Source of the DNA: Pythium myriotylum
Taxonomy: Eukaryota; Oomycota; Peronosporomycetes; Pythiales; Pythiaceae
Reading direction: 5' to 3'
NCBI GenBank assembly: GCA_023091665.1
Contig: JALJCQ010000012.1
Span: 2,046,001-2,110,000, forward strand
Length of the DNA stretch: 64,000 nt
This document shows, piece by piece, positions 54,769 through 64,000 of the stretch. Made by a program: the position numbers and the translations under genes. The notes below the pieces were generated by a model, which did no database searches, had not been told where the DNA came from, and saw nothing but the letters and a program-made list of their open reading frames with translations. How positions within the stretch are numbered: position 1 is the stretch's first letter; each line of letters begins with the position of its first letter.

Positions 54769-55768
54769 CTCTCTTATGCAAATCCACACCCACACAGACA
54801 ACACACACACGCACGCCTTCATCTCGGACGCGCAGCGCCCCATCGCCCGTTTGGTCTCCCCTTTTGCTCCTACGCCACCCCACGCGCTCCTTACCTGTAT
54901 CGTCCTACCACGCGTCAACCCAAATCCAACCGCGGCAGACATACAGACATACCCCGAACTCGCCTCTCCGCGGCCATCATCCACCCAGCCCGACACGACC
55001 CGCCTCCACCTCACCTTATCCTCACCTCCACCTCACCTTATCCTGAGCTTGTTCACAGATCTCTCATCCGTCTGCTGTTACCGTCGGACTCGGTCCCATC
55101 CGCTGGTTGTCGGGCTCCTCGTGCTCGTGCTTTGCTCCGCGCTCCGTCCCACGCCTCGTCCCGTGTTTAGTCGCCCAGTACGCCCCTCGCCCTCTACGTG
55201 GGGTGGATATCGCCGTCGTCGGTGGTGCGATGGCTGCTGCCTCGCCTCAGTGGCGTGTTCTCGTGGGTGTGGTCCAGGGTTTGGGACTGGCCCCATCGGG
55301 ACTGGCCCCATCCTGTGGTGTCCTGTGGTGTGATGTGACGTGTACCATGTGAATGAGGTGTCGGTTTGCATCTTGTGTGTAGCCACGAAGCCACCATCAA
55401 GGATCTGTGAGGGGTGGGTGCTCGAGTGAGGTCGAGTAAGGTCGAGTGATGTGGCGGTGGGGTGAGCTGTGACCCGAGCTGTCTGTGGATGTTGTGAGGG
55501 TTGATGGTGCATAGCGTAGCGGAGAAGTTCAGTAGTTTGTCGTGGCTGCGTGGGTGTTGGCGTGGAGCGTGTCGTTCGTTGTTGGTGAGGAGTGGTATGG
55601 GTTGTGTTTTGTTGTAGTGTGTGTGTGTGTGTGTGTGTGTGTAGTTTTTGGGTGTCTGAGGAGTGTCTGAGTGGTGATTGTGTGTAGTGTGTGTCGTAGT
55701 AGTTTTCTTGGTGTGTTAGTTGTTGCGTATGTATGATTTTTGAAGTGGCGGGGTAGGTGTTTCAGCCA

Positions 55769-55839
55769 GCGCCGTTGGTTTAGTGGTAAAATATCTCGTT
55801 GCCATCGAGATGCCCCGGGTTCGATTCCCGGACGGCGCA
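55769..55839 (+). tRNA. tRNA-Gly(GCC): tRNA-Gly(GCC), unit 51
   Basis: Followed by (TG)40 at 56689-56768, haplotype A/T; the last unit of full length. Confidence 0.97.
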
Positions 55840-56685
55840 CTCTCTTATGCAAATCCACACCCACACAGACAACACACACACGCACGCCTTCATCTCGGAC
55901 GCGCAGCGCCCCATCGCCCGTTTGGTCTCCCCTTTTGCTCCTACGCCACCCCACGCGCTCCTTACCTGTATCGTCCTACCACGCGTCAACCCAAATCCAA
56001 CCGCGGCAGACATACAGACATACCCCGAACTCGCCTCTCCGCGGCCATCATCCACCCAGCCCGACACGACCCGCCTCCACCTCACCTTATCCTCACCTCC
56101 ACCTCACCTTATCCTGAGCTTGTTCACAGATCTCTCATCCGTCTGCTGTTACCGTCGGACTCGGTCCCATCCGCTGGTTGTCGGGCTCCTCGTGCTCGTG
56201 CTTTGCTCCGCGCTCCGTCCCACGCCTCGTCCCGTGTTTAGTCGCCCAGTACGCCCCTCGCCCTCTACGTGGGGTGGATATCGCCGTCGTCGGTGGTGCG
56301 ATGGCTGCTGCCTCGCCTCAGTGGCGTGTTCTCGTGGGTGTGGTCCAGGGTTTGGGACTGGCCCCATCGGGACTGGCCCCATCCTGTGGTGTCCTGTGGT
56401 GTGATGTGACGTGTACCATGTGAATGAGGTGTCGGTTTGCATCTTGTGTGTAGCCACGAAGCCACCATCAAGGATCTGTGAGGGGTGGGTGCTCGAGTGA
56501 GGTCGAGTAAGGTCGAGTGATGTGGCGGTGGGGTGAGCTGTGACCCGAGCTGTCTGTGGATGTTGTGAGGGTTGATGGTGCATAGCGTAGCGGAGAAGTT
56601 CAGTAGTTTGTCGTGGCTGCGTGGGTGTTGGCGTGGAGCGTGTCGTTCGTTGTTGGTGAGGAGTGGTATGGGTTGTGTTTTGTTG

Positions 56686-56771
<86 letters not shown>

Positions 56772-56895
56772 TTTTTGGGTGTCTGAGGAGTGTCTGAGTG
56801 GTGATTGTGTGTAGTGTGTGTCGTAGTAGTTTTCTTGGTGTGTTAGTTGTTGCGTATGTATGATTTTTGAAGTGGCGGGGTAGGTGTTTCAGCCA

Positions 56896-56966
56896 GCGCC
56901 GTTGGTTTAGTGGTAAAATATCTCGTTGCCATCGAGATGCCCCGGGTTCGATTCCCGGACGGCGCA
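56896..56966 (+). tRNA. tRNA-Gly(GCC): tRNA-Gly(GCC), unit 52, in the truncated last unit
   Basis: The tRNA is complete, but its unit breaks off at 57660, before the TG tract, and passes into unrelated flank. Confidence 0.97.
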
Positions 56967-57660
56967 CTCTCTTATGCAAATCCACACCCACACAGACAAC
57001 ACACACACGCACGCCTTCATCTCGGACGCGCAGCGCCCCATCGCCCGTTTGGTCTCCCCTTTTGCTCCTACGCCACCCCACGCGCTCCTTACCTGTATCG
57101 TCCTACCACGCGTCAACCCAAATCCAACCGCGGCAGACATACAGACATACCCCGAACTCGCCTCTCCGCGGCCATCATCCACCCAGCCCGACACGACCCG
57201 CCTCCACCTCACCTTATCCTCACCTCCACCTCACCTTATCCTGAGCTTGTTCACAGATCTCTCATCCGTCTGCTGTTACCGTCGGACTCGGTCCCATCCG
57301 CTGGTTGTCGGGCTCCTCGTGCTCGTGCTTTGCTCCGCGCTCCGTCCCACGCCTCGTCCCGTGTTTAGTCGCCCAGTACGCCCCTCGCCCTCTACGTGGG
57401 GTGGATATCGCCGTCGTCGGTGGTGCGATGGCTGCTGCCTCGCCTCAGTGGCGTGTTCTCGTGGGTGTGGTCCAGGGTTTGGGACTGGCCCCATCGGGAC
57501 TGGCCCCATCCTGTGGTGTCCTGTGGTGTGATGTGACGTGTACCATGTGAATGAGGTGTCGGTTTGCATCTTGTGTGTAGCCACGAAGCCACCATCAAGG
57601 ATCTGTGAGGGGTGGGTGCTCGAGTGAGGTCGAGTAAGGTCGAGTGATGTGGCGGTGGGG

Positions 57661-58028
57661 CGTCGGTAGCCGGGGCGGGAGGTGGGGCGATGTGACGATG
57701 TGGCAATGTGGCAGCACATCGGGTGTGTCTGGGTGGGTATTGAGAGCTCGCCTTTTCACACACTCTGACGATGGATTATCAGCTGATCGTAGCTCAAGGC
57801 GTACCATGCTTACAAATACCGCATCTTTGGTTCCGCCATCTAGTAAGTCGCGCGTGCCAACGTCGAAGATAAACACAGGTAGAGCACTGCAGCCGTGACC
57901 TCCTGTTCACCCGCCCACGCAGCCTGTGGAAGGACTTGTCGAACAGAAGACATTTGGTGTCGCCGGATGAAAGCCTTGATTTTCTCGAGGCCGTAGTCAG
58001 TAGACTCTTGCAGAGGTCTGCCAAGGTA
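57661..58028 (-). other. Array flank with decayed 3' continuation of the OTU-like relic
   Basis: On the minus strand, directly after the TGA at 58031-58029, the same frame stays open for 62 codons (58028-57843). This stretch includes AAWAGEQEVTAAVLYL, which resembles the W-x-G-x-x-E-(L/I) segment downstream of the catalytic Cys in OTU proteases. Around 57875 the similarity may switch frame into an open stretch beginning VFIFDVGTR, which runs on to the array junction. No catalytic His is recognisable. The 57661-57720 part is G-rich with GATGTGGC-like motifs resembling the adjoining array end. No RNA gene was found here. Confidence 0.4.
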
Positions 58029-58583
58029 TCACTGGAAGAGAATGCTCACGTGCACGTCGCCGCTTGCAACCATTCGGTCCAGGTTGCTTAGAAGAGTACC
58101 GACAATCCCTTGCTTGAGTGCAGTGGCGCGTTGAACATGATCAAGATCCCTAATCGTGATGATGTCACCCTCACACAACGTCGCCCGCGTGCAATAGATA
58201 GCGAAGTAGAAGCAGGCACCGTTGCCCGGCACACTGATCAAACGGAGTCCTAGCATAGCTAGAAAGTCTCCCATCGCAGGAATCATCTCGCTTTCGACTT
58301 CCCGTACGTGTTCGGGCTTTTCTTCGTGTAATTCATCAACAATGGGTGTGTCTTCGGCTTTGTGCTTCTTGCGATCTCCTTCAGGTTCCGAGGAAGGCAT
58401 CAAACTTCGTTTCCGATCTATCTCAGCGTCCGAGGGATCAGGATGCTGTGCTTTCCAGCGCCTGAGTGCCTGCCGTTTGGCATTCTCGCGCTTCTTTTGG
58501 TCTTCACGGCTCTCGTACCCTACAGGAGGCCCGTACGCTGCCTCAATCTCGTTCACGCTCCCAAAGGCTCTCTTGTAACGCAT
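58029..58583 (-). pseudogene. OTU-like cysteine protease relic (5' part), copy 1
   Basis: A 184-codon open frame from the ATG at 58583; an in-frame stop lies just upstream, so this is the natural start. Residues 28-75 are basic and charged (KKRENAKRQALRRWKAQHP, later DRKKHK), suggesting a nuclear or linker region. Residues 80-102 are acidic. Residues 118-130 read VPGNGACFYFAIY, close to the OTU deubiquitinase motif (D-G-x-C plus aromatic), with candidate nucleophile Cys124. The usual Asp three residues earlier is Asn121. OTU domains are normally about 120-150 residues; this one ends 60 residues after the Cys at TGA 58031-58029, and OTU-like sequence continues beyond it, so it looks broken. 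On the gene's strand a TATA-like TATATA lies at 58712-58707, about 125 bases upstream. OTU genes are often multicopy or carried by mobile elements. The family call is tentative, and a gene with its own shorter C terminus remains possible. Confidence 0.5.
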
Positions 58584-58786
58584 CCTGGCCTTCAATCACA
58601 ATCACAGCACCGGCCTTGGATCACAAAGAGGAGAGGTGGAAGGTACGGGACGTCAGAGAGCCTGAGTCCTTTTTTCTCAACGCGGCCCCGCGCTACCAGG
58701 GACGCGTATATAGGTGCGCAATAAATTGATCAATCTGGCCCACGGGCTTAGCCTGAGTTTTCCCGCCGAAAGGTGATAGCGAAGGG

Positions 58787-59218
58787 GAATTCTCGCGTCA
58801 AAATGCGCACCCTCGGAGAAGAAGAAGACTCTACTGACTTCCTATACCCCAGTCCGTTACAGGCTGCACAAAGCGCGGGGGGGGGGGGGGGGGCAGTGCG
58901 TTCGGAACGTGCGTTGTGTTGCCAGCCACACTACACAACCTCTTCGCACTGAAAGAACCAAATTCCCCCTAACCTGTCCTCCGCAACACCGCGCAAGGAG
59001 ACTGCAAATTATGTTGTGAGCCCAATGGTTGGTGGCGCACGACAGCCACACAGCCAGATGGCGTCAACAGACCGTTCGTATTATCTAATATATGACGCGA
59101 TTGGATAATATTCTCCGATTATTATTCAATCACCTTTCACCTGCTATATTCGATTCGACACTAAACTGTTCTTCAAACTTAAAAGTTCTTATCGTACTTC
59201 ATTGTTTTGGCTTGGCTA
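58787..59218. other. Inter-array spacer, no gene seen
   Basis: GC-rich up to about 59060, including a G17 run, then distinctly AT-rich at 59080-59210. The open frames here are short and have no recognisable domain. TG/CA-like dinucleotide ends around 59013-59075 were considered as an LTR but no pair or primer site was found. Confidence 0.5.
58877..58893 (+). repeat. Homopolymer run of 17 G
   Basis: An uninterrupted G17 between GCGC and CAGTG, the only long mononucleotide run in the window. It can form G-quadruplex structures. Its exact length is vulnerable to sequencing error. Confidence 0.9.
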
Positions 59219-59680
59219 CAATACCGAGCGACTACTCCCGCTGCTCGAGCACACGCTTCTTGGCGGGTGATTCCGCTCGCGCGACCTGTTGGTGGAGAGG
59301 GAGTGAAGCCACGATCGCCCGCCGGACGTAATTAAGGCCACCTGAACATCGCATGCAGTTAGAAGAGATAACATCACTAAAGTTAATATATGTGTGCTTA
59401 CTGATCGATTCCTGGAGGTCGTTGTACTCCCATGTAAGCGGGCTGCGCTGGCTATGCCAAGTATTGCGTGGCATAGCCATGCAGCCCCTACAAATGGGCT
59501 CCTTGTGCTGCCTCTGGGCCTCGCTGAACCGGCAAGGTGGCATGGCCCAGAGGCAGCACTTGAACTGCCGTTGGCGCTTCCTCATGTGCGCGGGGTCACC
59601 GAGCCACCATCGCTCGCCAAGCATGGCGCGGCACCGGCAGAGAGGAAGGCCATCGGTGGAGACACGGGGGTCCCTAAGCG
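59216..59680 (+). repeat. Left arm of the long inverted repeat, with two nested hairpins
   Basis: Contains a perfect 11-bp stem TGGCTATGCCA (59449-59459) with 59469-59479 around a 9-base loop. It also contains a perfect 16-bp stem GTGCTGCCTCTGGGCC (59505-59520) with 59544-59559 around a 23-base loop. Both also occur in the right arm. Confidence 0.9.
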
Positions 59681-60500
59681 GGGGCGCCGTGCGGCGTCGA
59701 GTGTCGGCAGGCAAACACGTGGTAAAAGATGCAGTTTTGGAGCCGAAATGGACCCGATGGGAAGGATGGCGCTGGGGCAGTAATTGAAGCAGCGACCGCG
59801 GCAAGCGATGTGCCACCGCCAGCCGCGTCACGTCGTTCACCGCGGTTGGCCAGGGCACGCGTTGCCGTGGAGGCCTCTCCGGCGCAGCAACATGTTCAGG
59901 CCGCGCGGCGCGCCGCACAGCGCGACACGTGCTTGTTGTTGCGTCGGGGAACGTGCATCCGCTGCACGACCCGTGCGCGCAGAGGACGTAGAAGCGGACA
60001 GTGACAGTTTGGAGCCTGGGGAGCTCCCGCAAGCGGTGGCGCTCAGGGAGCCCCGTGTCTCCACCGATGGCCTTCCTCTCTGCCGGTGCCGCGCCATGCT
60101 TGGCGAGCGATGGTGGCTCGGTGACCCCGCGCACATGAGGAAGCGCCAACGGCAGTTCAAGTGCTGCCTCTGGGCCATGCCACCTTGCCGGTTCAGCGAG
60201 GCCCAGAGGCAGCACAAGGAGCCCATTTGTAGGGGCTGCATGGCTATGCCACGCAATACTTGGCATAGCCAGCGCAGCCCGCTTACATGGGAGTACAACG
60301 ACCTCCAGGAATCGATCAGTAAGCACACATATATTAACTTTAGTGATGTTATCTCTTCTAACTGCATGCGATGTTCAGGTGGCCTTAATTACGTCCGGCG
60401 GGCGATTGCAGCTTCGCTCCCGCTCGACCAACAGGTCGCGCGAGCGGAATCGCCCATCAAGAAGCTACTGCTTGACAGTACGAGCGGTTGCTTGGTATTG
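59219..60500. mobile_element. TA-flanked long-inverted-repeat (foldback/MITE-like) element
   Basis: The element begins CAATACC at 59219 and ends GGTATTG at 60500. It is flanked on both sides by TA (59217-59218 and 60501-60502), as expected of a TA target duplication used by Tc1/mariner-type and some other DNA transposons. The two arms are about 465 bp, and the central segment 59681-60039 is about 359 bp. The arms are collinear without indels from about 59255 to 59680 (base x pairs with 119720 minus x) and more diverged over the outer 40 bases. No transposase domain was found, and the open frames crossing it are mirror images of each other, so it looks non-autonomous. A coding origin for the arms cannot be excluded: in one frame the right arm shows CxxC pairs around residues CRGC and CMRC. 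The transposon class is inferred from the ends only. Confidence 0.5.
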
Positions 60501-60504
60501 TAGC
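60040..60504 (-). repeat. Right arm of the long inverted repeat, with the same nested hairpins
   Basis: Reverse complement of the left arm with few mismatches in the core. The hairpins lie at 60161-60176/60200-60215 (16 bp) and 60241-60251/60261-60271 (11 bp). Confidence 0.9.
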
Positions 60505-61266
60505 GAAAACTTTAAAGTAGGAAAAGTAATTTTTACACCTTTCGCGAACACACCACTGCCAATAGGAAATATATTGAATATATTGATACTCAAATCATGT
60601 CAAAATTTCCAAGTCGTGAAAACATCCCCGCAAGTTGTCCGTCGTATCTGCTTTCGCATTGGTTTTGCTCCGAGTATTTACCTATTTAATCGGCTATGCC
60701 AAGCAGTGTAAAATCAAGCAAGCTGCTCGTTTTCATAAACGTGAATAGCACTTTAAACATACCCCTCGGGCCGGAATCTGTCAGTCGCCAGACGGTGACC
60801 AGAAATAATCACAGTCAGTGAGTTTCTTCGGGCTCGCCCATGAAGACATGGGCGCTGGAGAGATGCGGGGCTCGCTCCGCGAGGAGCCCGTCGATCGCCG
60901 CCAAAATTTGGTGTAACAAATGACAGGGTAGGACAGGTCTAATTCCAAAATTTCACGTTCATTGGGTTTAGATTAGAAGAGATGGTCTGTGCTCCCCCTC
61001 CACTCCTGGTACAACTGCTGTTGTATCCAAAATGCAAAAATGGGCATCAGCACCATCAGCTTCTACAAAGAGTTAGGCCGTGAGAATTGGCACAGAGCAT
61101 ATTCGAGTCTACTAAGACAGGTTTCCATGGTCGCCAGCGCCGTGCTGATTATTTTCGCGGCGCAGCTTCGCTGCCGGTGTTGCTACCTGGACACCGTCTG
61201 ATGGGCATTTTTCGACTGATGTAAGATATAACACAGGACAACCTCTCATTCTTATGTTTACACTTC
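60505..61266. other. Inter-array spacer, AT-richer, no gene seen
   Basis: Mostly AT-rich non-coding DNA. Two adjacent hairpins occur: CGCCCATG/CATGGGCG at 60835-60842/60847-60854 with a 4-base loop, and GGGCTC/GAGCCC at 60868-60873/60884-60889. A frame at 60989-61201 would encode at most 70 residues with no known domain and is not called as a gene. Confidence 0.5.
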
Positions 61267-61378
61267 TTAACCCTTTCGCAATCAAACGTGTAAATTTTAC
61301 ACGTTCTGGTCCTTTTTCAAATGTGGGTGAAGTTGACCCCCCAGAACGTGTATATTTTACACGTTCGACGTTTATGTA
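61267..61378. mobile_element. TTAA-CCCTTTCGC end resembling a piggyBac-type terminus, truncated at the array
   Basis: TTAA at 61267-61270 is followed by CCCTTTCGCA. PiggyBac superfamily elements insert at TTAA and commonly begin with CCC. Inside lie two palindromes: a perfect 21-nt one at 61285-61305 (half-site AACGTGTAAA) and a one-mismatch version at 61345-61365. Together with TCTGG/CCAGA they form a larger inverted pair (61285-61309 with 61341-61365). The array begins at 61379, so the other end is missing. No transposase is present. Confidence 0.4.
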
Positions 61379-61897
61379 CCATCCGCTGGTTGTCGGGCTC
61401 CTCGTGCTCGTGCTTTGCTCCGCGCTCCGTCCCACGCCTCGTCCCGTGTTTAGTCGCCCAGTACGCCCCTCGCCCTCTACGTGGGGTGGATATCGCCGTC
61501 GTCGGTGGTGCGATGGCTGCTGCCTCGCCTCAGTGGCGTGTTCTCGTGGGTGTGGTCCAGGGTTTGGGACTGGCCCCATCGGGACTGGCCCCATCCTGTG
61601 GTGTCCTGTGGTGTGATGTGACGTGTACCATGTGAATGAGGTGTCGGTTTGCATCTTGTGTGTAGCCACGAAGCCACCATCAAGGATCTGTGAGGGGTGG
61701 GTGCTCGAGTGAGGTCGAGTAAGGTCGAGTGATGTGGCGGTGGGGTGAGCTGTGACCCGAGCTGTCTGTGGATGTTGTGAGGGTTGATGGTGCATAGCGT
61801 AGCGGAGAAGTTCAGTAGTTTGTCGTGGCTGCGTGGGTGTTGGCGTGGAGCGTGTCGTTCGTTGTTGGTGAGGAGTGGTATGGGTTGTGTTTTGTTG

Positions 61898-61985
<88 letters not shown>

Positions 61986-62874
61986 TTTTTGGGTGTCTGA
62001 GGAGTGTCTGAGTGGTGATTGTGTGTAGTGTGTGTCGTAGTAGTTTTCTTGGTGTGTTAGTTGTTGCGTATGTATGATTTTTGAAGTGGCGGGGTAGGTG
62101 TTTCAGCCAGCGCCGTTGGTTTAGTGGTAAAATATCTCGTTGCCATCGAGATGCCCCGGGTTCGATTCCCGGACGGCGCACTCTCTTATGCAAATCCACA
62201 CCCACACAGACAACACACACACGCACGCCTTCATCTCGGACGCGCAGCGCCCCATCGCCCGTTTGGTCTCCCCTTTTGCTCCTACGCCACCCCACGCGCT
62301 CCTTACCTGTATCGTCCTACCACGCGTCAACCCAAATCCAACCGCGGCAGACATACAGACATACCCCGAACTCGCCTCTCCGCGGCCATCATCCACCCAG
62401 CCCGACACGACCCGCCTCCACCTCACCTTATCCTCACCTCCACCTCACCTTATCCTGAGCTTGTTCACAGATCTCTCATCCGTCTGCTGTTACCGTCGGA
62501 CTCGGTCCCATCCGCTGGTTGTCGGGCTCCTCGTGCTCGTGCTTTGCTCCGCGCTCCGTCCCACGCCTCGTCCCGTGTTTAGTCGCCCAGTACGCCCCTC
62601 GCCCTCTACGTGGGGTGGATATCGCCGTCGTCGGTGGTGCGATGGCTGCTGCCTCGCCTCAGTGGCGTGTTCTCGTGGGTGTGGTCCAGGGTTTGGGACT
62701 GGCCCCATCGGGACTGGCCCCATCCTGTGGTGTCCTGTGGTGTGATGTGACGTGTACCATGTGAATGAGGTGTCGGTTTGCATCTTGTGTGTAGCCACGA
62801 AGCCACCATCAAGGATCTGTGAGGGGTGGGTGCTCGAGTGAGGTCGAGTAAGGTCGAGTGATGTGGCGGTGGGG
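61379..62874 (+). repeat. Second, short array segment
   Basis: The last 731 bases of one unit, starting in mid-spacer, with (TG)41 at 61901-61982 and haplotype A/T, followed by the first 764 bases of the next unit. It stops at the same unit position as the main array. Confidence 0.97.
62110..62180 (+). tRNA. tRNA-Gly(GCC): tRNA-Gly(GCC), the single copy in the second array segment
   Basis: A complete 71-nt copy identical to those of the main array, with the same A and B boxes. It is the counterpart of the unit 52 gene in the duplication. Confidence 0.97.
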
Positions 62875-63242
62875 CGTCGGTAGCCGGGGCGGGAGGTGGG
62901 GCGATGTGACGATGTGGCAATGTGGCAGCACATCGGGTGTGTCTGGGTGGGTATTGAGAGCTCGCCTTTTCACACACTCTGACGATGGATTATCAGCTGA
63001 TCGTAGCTCAAGGCGTACCATGCTTACAAATACCGCATCTTTGGTTCCGCCATCTAGTAAGTCGCGCGTGCCAACGTCGAAGATAAACACAGGTAGAGCA
63101 CTGCAGCCGTGACCTCCTGTTCACCCGCCCACGCAGCCTGTGGAAGGACTTGTCGAACAGAAGACATTTGGTGTCGCCGGATGAAAGCCTTGATTTTCTC
63201 GAGGCCGTAGTCAGTAGACTCTTGCAGAGGTCTGCCAAGGTA
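62875..63242 (-). other. Array flank with decayed OTU-like continuation, copy 2
   Basis: Same sequence as 57661-58028, with the 62-codon open continuation on the minus strand at 63242-63057. Confidence 0.4.
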
Positions 63243-63797
63243 TCACTGGAAGAGAATGCTCACGTGCACGTCGCCGCTTGCAACCATTCGGTCCAGGTTG
63301 CTTAGAAGAGTACCGACAATCCCTTGCTTGAGTGCAGTGGCGCGTTGAACATGATCAAGATCCCTAATCGTGATGATGTCACCCTCACACAACGTCGCCC
63401 GCGTGCAATAGATAGCGAAGTAGAAGCAGGCACCGTTGCCCGGCACACTGATCAAACGGAGTCCTAGCATAGCTAGAAAGTCTCCCATCGCAGGAATCAT
63501 CTCGCTTTCGACTTCCCGTACGTGTTCGGGCTTTTCTTCGTGTAATTCATCAACAATGGGTGTGTCTTCGGCTTTGTGCTTCTTGCGATCTCCTTCAGGT
63601 TCCGAGGAAGGCATCAAACTTCGTTTCCGATCTATCTCAGCGTCCGAGGGATCAGGATGCTGTGCTTTCCAGCGCCTGAGTGCCTGCCGTTTGGCATTCT
63701 CGCGCTTCTTTTGGTCTTCACGGCTCTCGTACCCTACAGGAGGCCCGTACGCTGCCTCAATCTCGTTCACGCTCCCAAAGGCTCTCTTGTAACGCAT
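63243..63797 (-). pseudogene. OTU-like cysteine protease relic (5' part), copy 2
   Basis: Identical in translation to copy 1, including Asn in place of the usual Asp, candidate Cys124 and the same TGA at 63245-63243. The shared break means the damage, or the unusual end, predates the duplication. The TATA-like motif is at 63926-63921. Its survival as an identical pair reflects recent duplication rather than selection. Confidence 0.5.
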
Positions 63798-64000
63798 CCT
63801 GGCCTTCAATCACAATCACAGCACCGGCCTTGGATCACAAAGAGGAGAGGTGGAAGGTACGGGACGTCAGAGAGCCTGAGTCCTTTTTTCTCAACGCGGC
63901 CCCGCGCTACCAGGGACGCGTATATAGGTGCGCAATAAATTGATCAATCTGGCCCACGGGCTTAGCCTGAGTTTTCCCGCCGAAAGGTGATAGCGAAGGG

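Larger units (their letters stand above)
56167..58786 (+). repeat. Segmental duplication, copy 1 (array edge plus flank)
   Basis: This segment recurs at 61379-64000. By eye the flank parts (57661-58786 and 62875-64000) are identical at an offset of 5214. The only difference noticed in the array part is one TG repeat (40 versus 41). The duplication may extend beyond the right window edge. Confidence 0.9.
61379..64000 (+). repeat. Segmental duplication, copy 2 (array edge plus flank)
   Basis: Matches 56167-58786. Its left end coincides with the switch from the TTAA-type element into array sequence at unit offset 398; its right end is beyond the window. Confidence 0.9.

Noticed and set aside
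57865..57915. tRNA-like D-arm text (GGTAGAGCACTG) in the flank.
   Set aside because: No matching acceptor, anticodon or T arm and no B box could be found; it is a chance match.
59013..59075. Possible LTR boundary (TGTTG and CAACA ends).
   Set aside because: No partner LTR, primer-binding site or retrotransposon coding sequence is visible.
59232..60326. 364-codon open frame on the minus strand through the inverted repeat.
   Set aside because: It spans both arms and the loop, its first part is also encoded on the opposite strand by the mirror arm, and the nested hairpins explain the structure better than a protein.
60989..61201. 70-codon frame in the spacer.
   Set aside because: It begins at a non-ATG codon, is short, has no recognisable domain and no second copy.

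Overview
This window is eukaryotic nuclear DNA dominated by a head-to-tail array of one tRNA gene. I count 53 copies of tRNA-Gly with anticodon GCC. Each is 71 nt, has canonical internal A and B boxes and no encoded CCA, and all lie on the + strand. The tRNA resembles the fungal type in its D arm and anticodon arm. Together with the GC-rich spacer, the OTU-like fragment and the TTAA-type element end, this suggests an oomycete or fungus-like microbial eukaryote. That assignment is a guess, because no diagnostic protein gene is present.

Layout. (1) 1-57660: main array of 52 tRNA genes (the first cut by the window edge) in units of 1067-1171 bp. Each unit is a nearly invariant body of about 1047 bp plus a (TG)n tract with n from 10 to 62. 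The array runs off the left edge and stops abruptly part-way through unit 52. (2) 57661-58786: single-copy-looking flank carrying a broken OTU-like cysteine protease relic on the minus strand. (3) 58787-61378: inter-array spacer holding a 17-G run, a TA-flanked element of about 1.28 kb with 465-bp inverted arms and nested hairpins, AT-rich non-coding DNA, and a TTAA-CCC end resembling a piggyBac-type terminus. (4) 61379-62874: a second short array segment (part of a unit plus the start of another, with one tRNA). (5) 62875-64000: a second, apparently identical copy of the flank in region 2, up to the window edge.

How it fits together. There is no convincing intact protein-coding gene. The many open frames in the array overlap the tRNA or its low-complexity spacer and exist because each strand of the spacer is poor in stop codons. 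The array looks actively homogenised. Six variable sites found by eye in the body assort in all combinations at the one pair tested, TG lengths recur as shared alleles, and two-unit blocks are locally duplicated. Each unit also has a sharp strand-composition switch, G/T-rich before the tRNA and C/A-rich after it. The array edge with its flank is itself duplicated at a spacing of 5.2 kb.
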